From Oscillospiraceae bacterium (lineage in GTDB: Bacteria > Bacillota > Clostridia > Oscillospirales > Acutalibacteraceae): a DNA stretch of 42,255 bases. The stretch's first letter is position 1. Each line of letters begins with the position of its first letter. The notes below the pieces were generated by a model. That model was not told where the DNA came from. It was given only the letters and a program-made list of their open reading frames with translations, and searched no databases. Position numbers and translations under genes: made by a program. This document shows positions 32,864 to 41,141 of this stretch, piece after piece. The stretch is from assembly GCA_012520505.1 (NCBI GenBank), contig JAAYOC010000012.1:1-42255 (forward strand), written 5' to 3'.

Positions 32864-33972
32864 TATAGAACACTCCTTAATCTTTCCCCAAATTCTTGAC
32901 AAGTTTCTGAACGGTCAGTAGGGAATTTAATGTTTTCAAGTGCTTTTGAGAGCGATTCAGCTTTTTCTACGAAACCGATATGTCTTAGCAACATTTCACT
33001 TGCTTTAAACATACTTGAAGGGTTTGCATAGTCTGCATCTCCTCTTTCAATCATCCTTGGCGCACTACCATGAATCGCCTCAAACATTGCATATTTATTA
33101 CCAATATTTGCAGAACCTGCGGTACCAACACCACCTTGAAGTTGAGCGGCCTCGTCGGTGAGGATATCACCATAGAGATTAGGAAGTACAAATACTTGAT
33201 ACCGGCTTCTAACATTTTCTTTTATAAGGTTTGCAGCCATAATATCTACGTACCATTCATCGGCATCAATTCCCGGATATTCGGCTGCAACTTCATGACA
33301 AATCTTTGAAAATTTACCATCGGTTTTTTTCATGATGTTTGCTTTAGTTATAATTGCTATTTTATTTTTCCCATTTTGCTTTGCATATTCGAAAGCAGCT
33401 TTAGCGATTCTTCTTGTACCAAGGTCAGTTATAACTTTAAAGTCGACAGCAAGTGTATCCGGAATTTCAATACCGTGTGAACCTAAAACATATTCGCCTT
33501 CGGTATTCTCTCTGAAGAAAATCCAATCAATTCCTTCTTCAGGTACAACAACGGGCCTAACATTTGCAAAAAGGTCAAGTTCACGACGCATTGCTACATT
33601 AGCACTTTCCAATGTTCCACCATTTGGTGTTGTTGTAGGACCTTTTAAAAGGACATGACAAGTCTTTATTTCTTCAAGAACGTCTGTTGGAATAGCTTGA
33701 TTTTTTGCAGTTCTATTTTCAATTGTCAGTCCTTTAATATTTTTGATAAGAATTTTTCCGGATTCAATCTCATCTTTTAATATTGAACGAAGAAGAACTT
33801 CTGCTTCATCTGTGATTATAGGACCAATCCCGTCACCGCCAATCACTCCAATTATAATTTGAGGAAGGGAAGAAAAGTCAATTTTTTCATTGTCTTTTGC
33901 CATTCTTTCTGTACGAGCGATTTGTTCTTCCAGTAGTGTCCTAAAATGTTTAATTGCATTTTCAATGTTCAT
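32863..33972 (-). CDS. icd: Isocitrate dehydrogenase (isocitrate/isopropylmalate family)
   Basis: 369-residue beta-decarboxylating dehydrogenase. GVIGGDGIGP is at the N-terminus. The substrate loop S123-A-N125-V-A-M-R129 in ESANVAMRRELDLF has the Ser-x-Asn-x-x-x-Arg pattern of isocitrate rather than isopropylmalate enzymes. Later YGDILTDEAAQLQGG and EAIHGSAPRM match the family. With the aconitase upstream it makes 2-oxoglutarate from citrate, the precursor of glutamate and thus of the arginine pathway in this window. NAD or NADP use is not evident. ATG with AAGGACGG upstream. Confidence 0.88.
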   Translation of the reverse strand: MNIENAIKHFRTLLEEQIARTERMAKDNEKIDFSSLPQIIIGVIGGDGIGPIITDEAEVLLRSILKDEIESGKILIKNIKGLTIENRTAKNQAIPTDVLEEIKTCHVLLKGPTTTPNGGTLESANVAMRRELDLFANVRPVVVPEEGIDWIFFRENTEGEYVLGSHGIEIPDTLAVDFKVITDLGTRRIAKAAFEYAKQNGKNKIAIITKANIMKKTDGKFSKICHEVAAEYPGIDADEWYVDIMAANLIKENVRSRYQVFVLPNLYGDILTDEAAQLQGGVGTAGSANIGNKYAMFEAIHGSAPRMIERGDADYANPSSMFKASEMLLRHIGFVEKAESLSKALENIKFPTDRSETCQEFGERLRSVL

Positions 33973-34018
33973 AATTACCGTCCTTTTGTTTTTAAGGTAT
34001 TTTAATTTAAACGAAATT

Positions 34019-35944
34019 TTAAGAGCTTTTTGTGTATTGGAGAAGGTCTCCCGCTTTGAGTATTGCCTTCTGCCTTTTTGTAAACACTCCTACAAGTGGA
34101 ATATCAATATTTTTTGTTGTATTCTTTAAGATAAATTTTCCGGAATCTAGACCTGCAAAAACATTTGTGAGAACAAGGTCATCTCCCTGGCAAATTTTGT
34201 CGTAATCATCAGCGTTTTCAAAAGTGAGTGGCATAATGCCGGCGTTGATAAGATTTGCCGCATGGATACGAGCAAAACTTTTGGTTATTACTGCTTTAAT
34301 TCCAAGGTAAAGGGGAACGAGGGCGGCATGCTCACGGCTGGAACCCTGGCCGTAGTTAGCACCGCCTATGATAAATCCTTTACCTGCCGCTTTACAGTTC
34401 TCTGCAAAGTTTTCGTCACATTGCCTGAAGCAGAACTGTGAAAGATACGGAATATTTGAGCGGTATGGCAAAATCTTTGCACCGGCCGGCATAATATGGT
34501 CTGTTGTAATGTTATCGCCAACCTTTAAGATTGCAGGAGCTTGTATTTCATCTGTAAGCTTATTTGACTTCGGGAAAGGCTTGATATTTGGCCCATAAAT
34601 TACTTCAACATCCCTTGCTTCTTCAGGAGACGCCGGAAGTTCAATCATATTATCGTTGATAAGGAATCTCGTCGGCATTGAGATTTTCAGTTCTCCGCCA
34701 AGAGTTCTAGGGTCTGTAAGATAACCGTTAATTGCAGAAGCTGCTGCAACTTCCGGACTTACGAGATAAATACCGGCATCTGCTGTACCGGAACGACCTT
34801 CAAAGTTTCTGTTGAAGGTTCTAAGTGAAATGCCTCCGCTGTTTGGAGCTTGTCCCATTCCTATACAAGGACCACAAGCAGACTCAAGAATACGAGCACC
34901 GGCATCAATAATATCTGTGAGTGCTCCACAGGTTGCAAGCATTGAAAGAACTTGCTTTGAGCCCGGGGCGATTGAGAGACTTACGTTTGGAGCAACTTTT
35001 TTACCTTTTAGGATTGCTGCAACTTTGAGCATATCTGAGAGGGAAGAGTTTGTGCACGAACCAATACAAACCTGGTCAATTTTAATCTTGCCGATTTCTG
35101 AAACTTTACGAACATTGTCCGGCATATGTGGCATTGCAGCAAGCGGTTCTAAAGTTGAAAGATTTATTTCAATTTCTTCATCGTAAATTGCGTTAGGGTC
35201 AGCTGAAAGTTCTATCCAATCAGAACCTCTGTCTTGTGCTTCAAGGAATTCTTTCGTGATTTCATCAGATGGAAAGATTGAGGTTGTAGCACCAAGTTCT
35301 GCTCCCATATTTGTGATTGTTGCACGTTCCGGAACTGAAAGTGTTTTTACACCTTCTCCGGTATATTCTATAATTTTTCCTACGCCACCTTTTACCGAAA
35401 GGATTCTTAAAACTTCCAAGATAACATCTTTCGCAGCAACATAAGGGGAGAGTGAACCTGTAAGATTTACTTTACAAATTTTTGGCATGGTAATGTAATA
35501 TGCACCGCCACCCATTGCAACTGCAACATCAAGTCCGCCGGCACCCATTGCAAGCATGCCGATGCCACCACCGGTTGGTGTATGACTATCGGAACCAATA
35601 AGGGTTTTACCCGGAACAGCAAAACGCTCAAGGTGTACTTGGTGGCAGATTCCGTTCCCGGGACGACTAAAAAGAACGCCTCTTTTTTTACAAACGCTTC
35701 CGATGAAATGATGGTCATCAGCGTTTTCGAAACCGGTTTGCAATGTGTTGTGATCAATGTATGCAACCGAGAGTTCGGTCTTCACTCTATCAATTTCCAT
35801 AGCTTCAAGTTCAAGATAGACCATTGTTCCGGTTGCATCTTGTGTCAAAGTTTGGTCAATACGAATCCCTATTTCTTCGCCTTTAATCATTTCACCGCAA
35901 ACTAAATGTTCTTTAATAATTTTTTCGCTGAGGGTTAATCCCAA
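34019..35944 (-). CDS. acn: Aconitate hydratase
   Basis: Isomerises citrate to isocitrate with a [4Fe-4S] cluster. Cluster cysteines are seen in CIGSCTNSS and in ESACGPCIGMG; other signatures are DQTLTQDATGT, GSDSHTPTGGGIGMLAMGAGG and the C-terminal swivel motif GGANYGQGSSREHAAL. About 641 residues, the compact aconitase form. The start is taken as TTG 35944 (product beginning MGLTLSEKIIKEHLV) with GGAG 9 bp upstream; a longer frame from 35998 would run through the operator region and lacks a ribosome site. First gene of acn-icd-rex. Confidence 0.92.
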   Translation of the reverse strand: MGLTLSEKIIKEHLVCGEMIKGEEIGIRIDQTLTQDATGTMVYLELEAMEIDRVKTELSVAYIDHNTLQTGFENADDHHFIGSVCKKRGVLFSRPGNGICHQVHLERFAVPGKTLIGSDSHTPTGGGIGMLAMGAGGLDVAVAMGGGAYYITMPKICKVNLTGSLSPYVAAKDVILEVLRILSVKGGVGKIIEYTGEGVKTLSVPERATITNMGAELGATTSIFPSDEITKEFLEAQDRGSDWIELSADPNAIYDEEIEINLSTLEPLAAMPHMPDNVRKVSEIGKIKIDQVCIGSCTNSSLSDMLKVAAILKGKKVAPNVSLSIAPGSKQVLSMLATCGALTDIIDAGARILESACGPCIGMGQAPNSGGISLRTFNRNFEGRSGTADAGIYLVSPEVAAASAINGYLTDPRTLGGELKISMPTRFLINDNMIELPASPEEARDVEVIYGPNIKPFPKSNKLTDEIQAPAILKVGDNITTDHIMPAGAKILPYRSNIPYLSQFCFRQCDENFAENCKAAGKGFIIGGANYGQGSSREHAALVPLYLGIKAVITKSFARIHAANLINAGIMPLTFENADDYDKICQGDDLVLTNVFAGLDSGKFILKNTTKNIDIPLVGVFTKRQKAILKAGDLLQYTKSS

Positions 35945-35961
35945 AATATTCAACTCCAATT

Positions 35962-36007
35962 GTGTGTTAATTAACAAACTTGTTACTTTTTTTAACAAAC
36001 TTTGTTA
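35962..36007. promoter_or_regulatory. Cluster of Rex-like operators upstream of acn
   Basis: Contains TTGTTA and TAACAA half-sites in several overlapping dyads: TTGTTA-n7-TAACAA (35980-35998), TAACAAA-C-TTTGTTA (35993-36007) and TGTTAATTAACA near 35965. The TTGTTAA/TTAACAA form is the clostridial Rex operator type. It lies between the acn -10 and its start codon. Confidence 0.6.
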
Positions 36008-36008
36008 T

Positions 36009-36037
36009 ATTTTATAGCATAAATTTTACAGTGTCAA
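36009..36037 (-). promoter_or_regulatory. acn operon promoter
   Basis: On the minus strand TTGACA (36037-36032), 17 bp, TAAAAT (36014-36009). Transcription would start about 36002, inside the Rex-like dyads. Confidence 0.7.
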
Positions 36038-36119
36038 TACAAATTATTTACATTATAATTAACAAAATGCGACTTCTTTGTGATGATAATGAAGTGGCAA
36101 ATCATATCCTCACAATATA

Positions 36120-36148
36120 TTGCGTATTATTATATGATTTGGTATAAT
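36120..36148 (+). promoter_or_regulatory. uppP promoter
   Basis: TTGCGT (36120-36125), 17 bp, TATAAT (36143-36148), about 37 bp before the ATG. Confidence 0.65.
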
Positions 36149-36184
36149 ATGTAGCGTATATATTCAGTTTTTGCAGGAGTTTTT

Positions 36185-37054
36185 ATGGAATATTTAAAAG
36201 CTATAATTTTAGGTCTCGTACAAGGAATCACAGAGTTTCTTCCAATATCAAGTAGTGGACATTTATCAATCTTTCAACATTTTATGAATATGAGTGGAGA
36301 GGGTTCTCTAACTCTTACAGTTTTTCTTCATATTGGAACTCTTGTTGCAGTAATAGCTGTTTATTATAAGACTTTTTTGGATTTGATAAAGCAGATGGGC
36401 CTTTTCATAAAAGAATTATTTACAGGTAAACTTTCGTTTAAAAATCCGGATGAAGACAGAAAAATGCTCTATATGCTTTTTATTTCATGTCTTCCACTTT
36501 TACTTCTCATAATTCCAATAGGGAACGATATGAAGTTTATGGATTGGGTGACACGTTTTGCTGAGGATGATGATATCATTCTTGAAGGTGTATGTTTTTT
36601 GTTTACGGCACTCCTTTTACTTGGAGGTACATATGTTGCAAAAACAAAGAAAGACATAAAAAATGCTGTTGATACAAAAGATGCGGTAGCTGTTGGTTTT
36701 GCTCAATTTGTTGCAGCTTGTCTTCCGGGTATTTCAAGATCAGGTTCAACAATATCAACAGGAATGCTTTGCGGTGTCGATAAAAATTATATGGTCCGTT
36801 ATTCGTTTGTTCTTGGTACACCGGCAGTAATGATGGCAAGTTTGATAGAAATAAAAGGTGTAGTGGAAGGGGCTTCATTAAACATTGATATTTTCCCTTG
36901 TATAGTTGGTATTGTTGTTGCTGCTGTATCCGGAGTTTTGGCAATTAAATTGCTTGAAAAATTGGTTAAAACAGATAAATTTAAATTTTTCGGCTATTAT
37001 TGTTTAGTTATCGGTGTTATCGTGGTTGCAATAGGCATATTTGAGAAGTTTTAA
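36185..37054 (+). CDS. uppP: Undecaprenyl-diphosphatase (BacA/UppP)
   Basis: Integral membrane phosphatase that recycles undecaprenyl pyrophosphate for peptidoglycan synthesis; gives bacitracin tolerance when abundant. The family's two signature loops are present: QGITEFLPISSSGH near the N-terminus and PGISRSGSTIS in the second half. 289 residues with about 7-8 hydrophobic segments. ATG preceded by AGGAG. It has its own promoter and lies head-to-head with the acn operon. Confidence 0.95.
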   Translation: MEYLKAIILGLVQGITEFLPISSSGHLSIFQHFMNMSGEGSLTLTVFLHIGTLVAVIAVYYKTFLDLIKQMGLFIKELFTGKLSFKNPDEDRKMLYMLFISCLPLLLLIIPIGNDMKFMDWVTRFAEDDDIILEGVCFLFTALLLLGGTYVAKTKKDIKNAVDTKDAVAVGFAQFVAACLPGISRSGSTISTGMLCGVDKNYMVRYSFVLGTPAVMMASLIEIKGVVEGASLNIDIFPCIVGIVVAAVSGVLAIKLLEKLVKTDKFKFFGYYCLVIGVIVVAIGIFEKF

Positions 37055-37153
37055 TTGAAAAATCTAAAGATTAAAATTTTTTTGGATACGAGATCTTTAA
37101 ACATACAAAACATATATTGAAAATATTTGAGAGTTTTAGTAGAGGTGAATTAA

Positions 37154-39646
37154 ATGGCGACAGGTAGAAAACCTGCATCTAAAAAGCCGGCAGCAAAAAG
37201 AACGCCACAAAAGCAGGCGACGAAAAAAGCTACGCCAAGAAAGAATACAAAGAATGGGAAAATGTATATAGAAAGAGAAAAAATTGCTGCTCAATCAAGA
37301 CAGGTTCTTGCCATTGTGCTTTTTGCTATTTCTATTTTGTTACCTTGTATCACCTTGATACCGGGTGGTAATCTTTGGGCATTGTTGCAAAATTTCTTTT
37401 TTGGTCTTTTTGGTATCTGTGCTTTCTTGTGGCCATTTGTTCTTATGTATGTTGCCATCATCTTATCTATTGATAAGCCGATGGCTAAATCGGAATTTGT
37501 TTTAGTTGTTGCTGCAATTTTAATTTCATTTATTGCAGGTGCAACATTTATCTTCAACAGTAATTTCGAAATTGCAAATTTTTCAGAATATTGGGAAAAA
37601 ATAAAAGAAGCTTACACAATTGGTAGAGATACACGTAATGGTGGTGCTTTTGGTGCTATTTTTGGTGGCGCTATTCTCTGGATGTTTGGTTCTAAAGTCC
37701 CGGCAGCAATTACTGTTTGTCTTTGCATATTTGTTTTTTTGATGATTCTCACAGGAACAACATTAGCATCTCTTCTTGAAGGTTTGTGGAAACCGGTAGA
37801 AAAGGGAACAAAGGTTGCAGAGGAACAGTTTATTAATACGAAGAGAGCTTTTGAAGAGATAAGGCAAAGAAAATTTAATCCTGATGTTGAGCTCGGTCCC
37901 GGATTTGGCGATGAGTCTACGGAAGAAATATTGGATGATACTATATCCGATTCTGAAAAAGAGGTTGATTTAAGACCATCTGAACCGGTTCCACCATCAG
38001 TAATGCTCGATGATATAATCAAGAAAGCAACTGCAGCCAAGGAACCACCGAAAGAGGAAGAAAAGGTTGATAAAAGACCAACTCTTTCAGAAAATGGTGA
38101 TGGCAACGAATATGTACTTCCGACTCTAAATCTCCTCAGCAGACCAAAGAGAACTGATAAAAGTGCTGAAGCTGAGCTCAAAAGCAATTCGGAAAAACTG
38201 ATTGATATTTTAGGAAGCTTTGGCGTGGAAGCTACAATGGTTGGTATTAGTAGGGGACCTTCTGTTACAAGATACGAACTTGCTCCGGCAGCCGGAGTTA
38301 GAATTAACAAGATTACAAATCTTGCTGACGATATTGCTTTAAGTCTAGCTGCAACAAGTGTTCGTATTGAGGCTCCAATTCCGGGTAAAGCAGCAATAGG
38401 AATTGAAGTTCCAAACAACAGTAGAGATATTGTAAATATGCGTGAAGTACTGGATTCTGATACATACAGAGAAGGTGTTAAAAAAGACAAGCTTACTGTT
38501 GCCCTTGGTAAAGATATTGCAGGTCATGTGTGTACGATGAATATTACAAAGATGCCTCATTTGCTTGTGGCCGGAACAACCGGTTCAGGTAAATCAATCG
38601 CAATTAAGGCAATGATTCTTTCAATTTTATATAACGCAAAACCTGATGAAGTTAAACTTGTTATGATTGATCCTAAACAGGTTGAACTTAAAATATTTTC
38701 TGACCTTCCACATCTCTTGGTTCCTGTGGTAACAGACCCTAGAAAAGCAGCAGGTGCACTTAGTTGGGCTGTTAAGGAAATGCTAAACAGATATAAGATG
38801 TTTTCAGAAACCAATGTGAGAGATATAGAAGGCTATAATGAACTTGCTAAAATGGATGATGAAAAACCATTTATGCCTCAAATAGTAATTTTTGTGGATG
38901 AATTTGCTGATCTTATGATGGTGGCTTCAAACGAGGTAGAGGACTCGGTTTGTCGTCTTGCTCAAATGGCTCGAGCAGCCGGAATGCATCTTGTAGTTGC
39001 AACTCAATCGCCTCGTGCAGATGTAATTACGGGTTTGATTAAAGCAAATATTCCAAGTCGTCTTTCTTTGAAAGTTGCAAATGGTATGGAATCACGCATC
39101 ATTCTTGATATGCAGGGAGCGGAAAGGCTTCTTGGTAATGGAGACATGCTCTTTAATCCTGTCGGTGTATCAAAACCTATCCGTATCCAGGGTTGTTTTG
39201 TAAGCACAGAAGAAGTTGGTAAAGTGATTGACCATATTAAACTACAAGGTAAACCTTCTTTTAGTGAAGAAATTATGGATGAAATCGATAAACTTGCTGC
39301 AAATGCGAGCACCGGTAAGAAATCAACAGATGGAATTATTACTGAAGCCGGTGGAGAAGATTCAGATCCACTTATCACACAAGCAATTGAGGTGATTTTA
39401 ACTGCAGGACAAGCTTCAACTACACTTATTCAAAGAAAACTTCGAGTAGGGTATGCTCGTGCGGCGAGAATTATTGATGAGCTTGAAGAACGTGGAATTG
39501 TTGGACCATTTGAGGGTGCGAAACCTAGAAAAGTACTCATAACAAAGGCTCAATGGTTTGAAATGAACGCACTTGCAGAAAGTGCTACGGAAAATAAACA
39601 GTTATCTTTCGAAGATGAAGTATCTATTCTTGATGGTGAAGAATAG
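37154..39646 (+). CDS. ftsK: DNA translocase FtsK/SpoIIIE
   Basis: 830-residue septal DNA pump. A basic K/A/T-rich N-terminal tail (~45 residues) precedes about four membrane helices (roughly residues 50-205), then an acidic linker. The motor domain has Walker A GTTGSGKS (474-481) and Walker B-like IVIFVDEFADLMM. The C-terminal gamma domain (TTLIQRKLRVGYARAARIID, then GPFEGAKPRKVL) is the winged helix that reads KOPS/SRS-type DNA signs. Whether it serves vegetative division or sporulation cannot be told. ATG preceded by GAGGTG. Confidence 0.94.
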   Translation: MATGRKPASKKPAAKRTPQKQATKKATPRKNTKNGKMYIEREKIAAQSRQVLAIVLFAISILLPCITLIPGGNLWALLQNFFFGLFGICAFLWPFVLMYVAIILSIDKPMAKSEFVLVVAAILISFIAGATFIFNSNFEIANFSEYWEKIKEAYTIGRDTRNGGAFGAIFGGAILWMFGSKVPAAITVCLCIFVFLMILTGTTLASLLEGLWKPVEKGTKVAEEQFINTKRAFEEIRQRKFNPDVELGPGFGDESTEEILDDTISDSEKEVDLRPSEPVPPSVMLDDIIKKATAAKEPPKEEEKVDKRPTLSENGDGNEYVLPTLNLLSRPKRTDKSAEAELKSNSEKLIDILGSFGVEATMVGISRGPSVTRYELAPAAGVRINKITNLADDIALSLAATSVRIEAPIPGKAAIGIEVPNNSRDIVNMREVLDSDTYREGVKKDKLTVALGKDIAGHVCTMNITKMPHLLVAGTTGSGKSIAIKAMILSILYNAKPDEVKLVMIDPKQVELKIFSDLPHLLVPVVTDPRKAAGALSWAVKEMLNRYKMFSETNVRDIEGYNELAKMDDEKPFMPQIVIFVDEFADLMMVASNEVEDSVCRLAQMARAAGMHLVVATQSPRADVITGLIKANIPSRLSLKVANGMESRIILDMQGAERLLGNGDMLFNPVGVSKPIRIQGCFVSTEEVGKVIDHIKLQGKPSFSEEIMDEIDKLAANASTGKKSTDGIITEAGGEDSDPLITQAIEVILTAGQASTTLIQRKLRVGYARAARIIDELEERGIVGPFEGAKPRKVLITKAQWFEMNALAESATENKQLSFEDEVSILDGEE

Positions 39647-39747
39647 CTGATAAAAAATAGAAATCATAAAAAATAGAAATTTTATTGTTAATTTTTTTGT
39701 TAATTAATTTGACCTTATCGTATAAAAAATTAAAAAATGTGTAAAAT

Positions 39748-39778
39748 TGTCCTTCAAATAATTTAAATTTGAGGGACA
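39748..39778 (+). promoter_or_regulatory. Hairpin masking the ribosome site of the next gene
   Basis: TGTCCTTCAAAT (39748-39759) pairs with ATTTGAGGGACA (39767-39778, one G-U pair). The 3' arm holds the GAGGGACAGG ribosome-binding region immediately before the ATG at 39782. There is no T run after the stem, so it is not a terminator. Confidence 0.5.
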
Positions 39779-39781
39779 GGT

Positions 39782-40774
39782 ATGCGAAAAATAAAAGTAA
39801 AAAGAGTAGGAAAAAATAGAAAAAACACTAAAATAGATACAAGAAGTAATAGAATAGCAGAGTATAGTTTTAGGTCAGTAATTGAAGAACTTAAACTTAA
39901 ATATGTGATAAAACATATCAAATTAATCCTGCTAATCCTGTTTGTTTTATTAACGATTTTTATTTCCCTAGAGCTTCCGGGGATACCGACATGGCAGCAG
40001 ATGTATGCTGCAGTTGGGCTTAGTACAAATAACGAAACTGAATTACATTTTACACCTAAAGAACTCACCGTGTCCGCAATTGATGTAGGTCAGGGTGATT
40101 CTTTTTTTATTCTCATTAATGAAACATCAATTTTGATTGACACAGGTCCGGAAGGGAACGGAGAAAAAATAGTAAATTACTTGAAGCTTTACGGTGTAGA
40201 GGAGCTTGATTATCTCATAATAACTCATAACCATGACGACCATAATGGTTCACTAAGGGAACTTAAAAAACGTATAGCTATAAAAAATTTGCTCATTCCG
40301 GATGAAACGATCAACATAACCGGAATGACTTTGAATATTAGTGGTGCAACACTCGAATTTTTAGGACCGATCTCTAAAAGTAAAAATCTTAATAATATGT
40401 CGTTGATAATAAAATTGACTTATATGGAAGTATCTGTTCTTTTTACAGGTGATGCAGAGCAAGATGAGGAGCTTAGTCTCCTTAGAGTGTATCCATCTGA
40501 AAAATTAAAGGCAGACATTTTAAAAGTTTCACACCATGGTAGTGAAACTTCCAGTGTGTCTGCCTTTATAGCTGCGGTCTCGCCACGAATTGCTCTAATC
40601 TCTTGTGGCAAGGATAATGAACATGGTCACCCCAGTCAGGTGACGCTTGATACCCTTGCCAATGTGGGTGCTGAAATATATCGCACAGACAAAGATGGAA
40701 CAATTGTTATTACAACTGACGGTGAGGTTGATGATTTGTCCGTATATGTCCATATATGTAATGAGCTTATCTAG
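39782..40774 (+). CDS. Membrane-anchored ComEC/Rec2-type metallo-beta-lactamase-fold hydrolase
   Basis: 330 residues. A basic N-terminal stretch is followed by one membrane helix (about 48-64), placing the hydrolase domain outside (inference from the basic inside). The catalytic domain resembles the C-terminal part of ComEC: SAIDVGQGDSFFI, metal motif ITHNHDDHNGS, FTGDAEQDEE, KVSHHGS and EHGHPSQVT. Such stand-alone proteins may degrade DNA during uptake or act on other phosphodiesters; the ComEC channel domain is missing here. The ribosome site lies in a hairpin. Confidence 0.85.
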   Translation: MRKIKVKRVGKNRKNTKIDTRSNRIAEYSFRSVIEELKLKYVIKHIKLILLILFVLLTIFISLELPGIPTWQQMYAAVGLSTNNETELHFTPKELTVSAIDVGQGDSFFILINETSILIDTGPEGNGEKIVNYLKLYGVEELDYLIITHNHDDHNGSLRELKKRIAIKNLLIPDETINITGMTLNISGATLEFLGPISKSKNLNNMSLIIKLTYMEVSVLFTGDAEQDEELSLLRVYPSEKLKADILKVSHHGSETSSVSAFIAAVSPRIALISCGKDNEHGHPSQVTLDTLANVGAEIYRTDKDGTIVITTDGEVDDLSVYVHICNELI

Positions 40775-40863
40775 CTAGAACACTAGAACATAAGTCTGTT
40801 AGTTTCTAAGCCTATTTGGTTTCTAATGTGAACTTGTCAGTTTTATATACGAACTAGCATGAA

Positions 40864-40951
40864 AAAGCAACGATAAAGCAACAATAAAGCAATAATAAAG
40901 CAACAATAAAGCTATAATAAAGCGATTTTAAAACGATAGTAAAGCGATAAT
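40864..40951. repeat. Degenerate 11-bp tandem repeat
   Basis: Eight consecutive 11-bp units of the form AAAGCRAYAAT (first AAAGCAACGAT, last AAAGCGATAAT), between the hydrolase gene and the rpsB promoter. Non-coding. Confidence 0.9.
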
Positions 40952-40990
40952 GCGACAACATAAGGTAATAATATAGTAATAATGTTTTCA

Positions 40991-41019
40991 TTGAATTACT
41001 ATATTGTCTGTGCTATAAT
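40991..41019 (+). promoter_or_regulatory. rpsB promoter
   Basis: TTGAAT (40991-40996), exactly 17 bp, TATAAT (41014-41019). Start of transcription about 41026. Confidence 0.8.
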
Positions 41020-41025
41020 AGTCGA

Positions 41026-41141
41026 GCAATTCACACGCGGACCGCAAGAATACTAGTTCGACGTCGTCAAGCAATCGACGTTGTTAAGGCATTCATAACA
41101 TTGCACTGCGGAGGATTAAACTATTTTTAGGAGGACATAAT
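41026..41141 (+). promoter_or_regulatory. Structured rpsB leader
   Basis: About 115 nt. CCGCA (41042-41046) can pair with TGCGG (41107-41111), enclosing an 8-bp hairpin (41059-41066 with 41076-41083) and a short one (TGTTA 41082-41086 with TAACA 41096-41100). The layout resembles a ribosomal-protein autoregulatory leader; a strong AGGAGG follows at 41129-41134. Confidence 0.5.

Noticed and set aside
37612-38490. 292-codon open frame on the minus strand over ftsK
   Set aside because: Shadow of ftsK; serine/leucine-rich translation typical of antisense frames.
40864-40951. CRISPR-like array
   Set aside because: Units are only 11 bp, contiguous and degenerate, with no spacers or cas genes.
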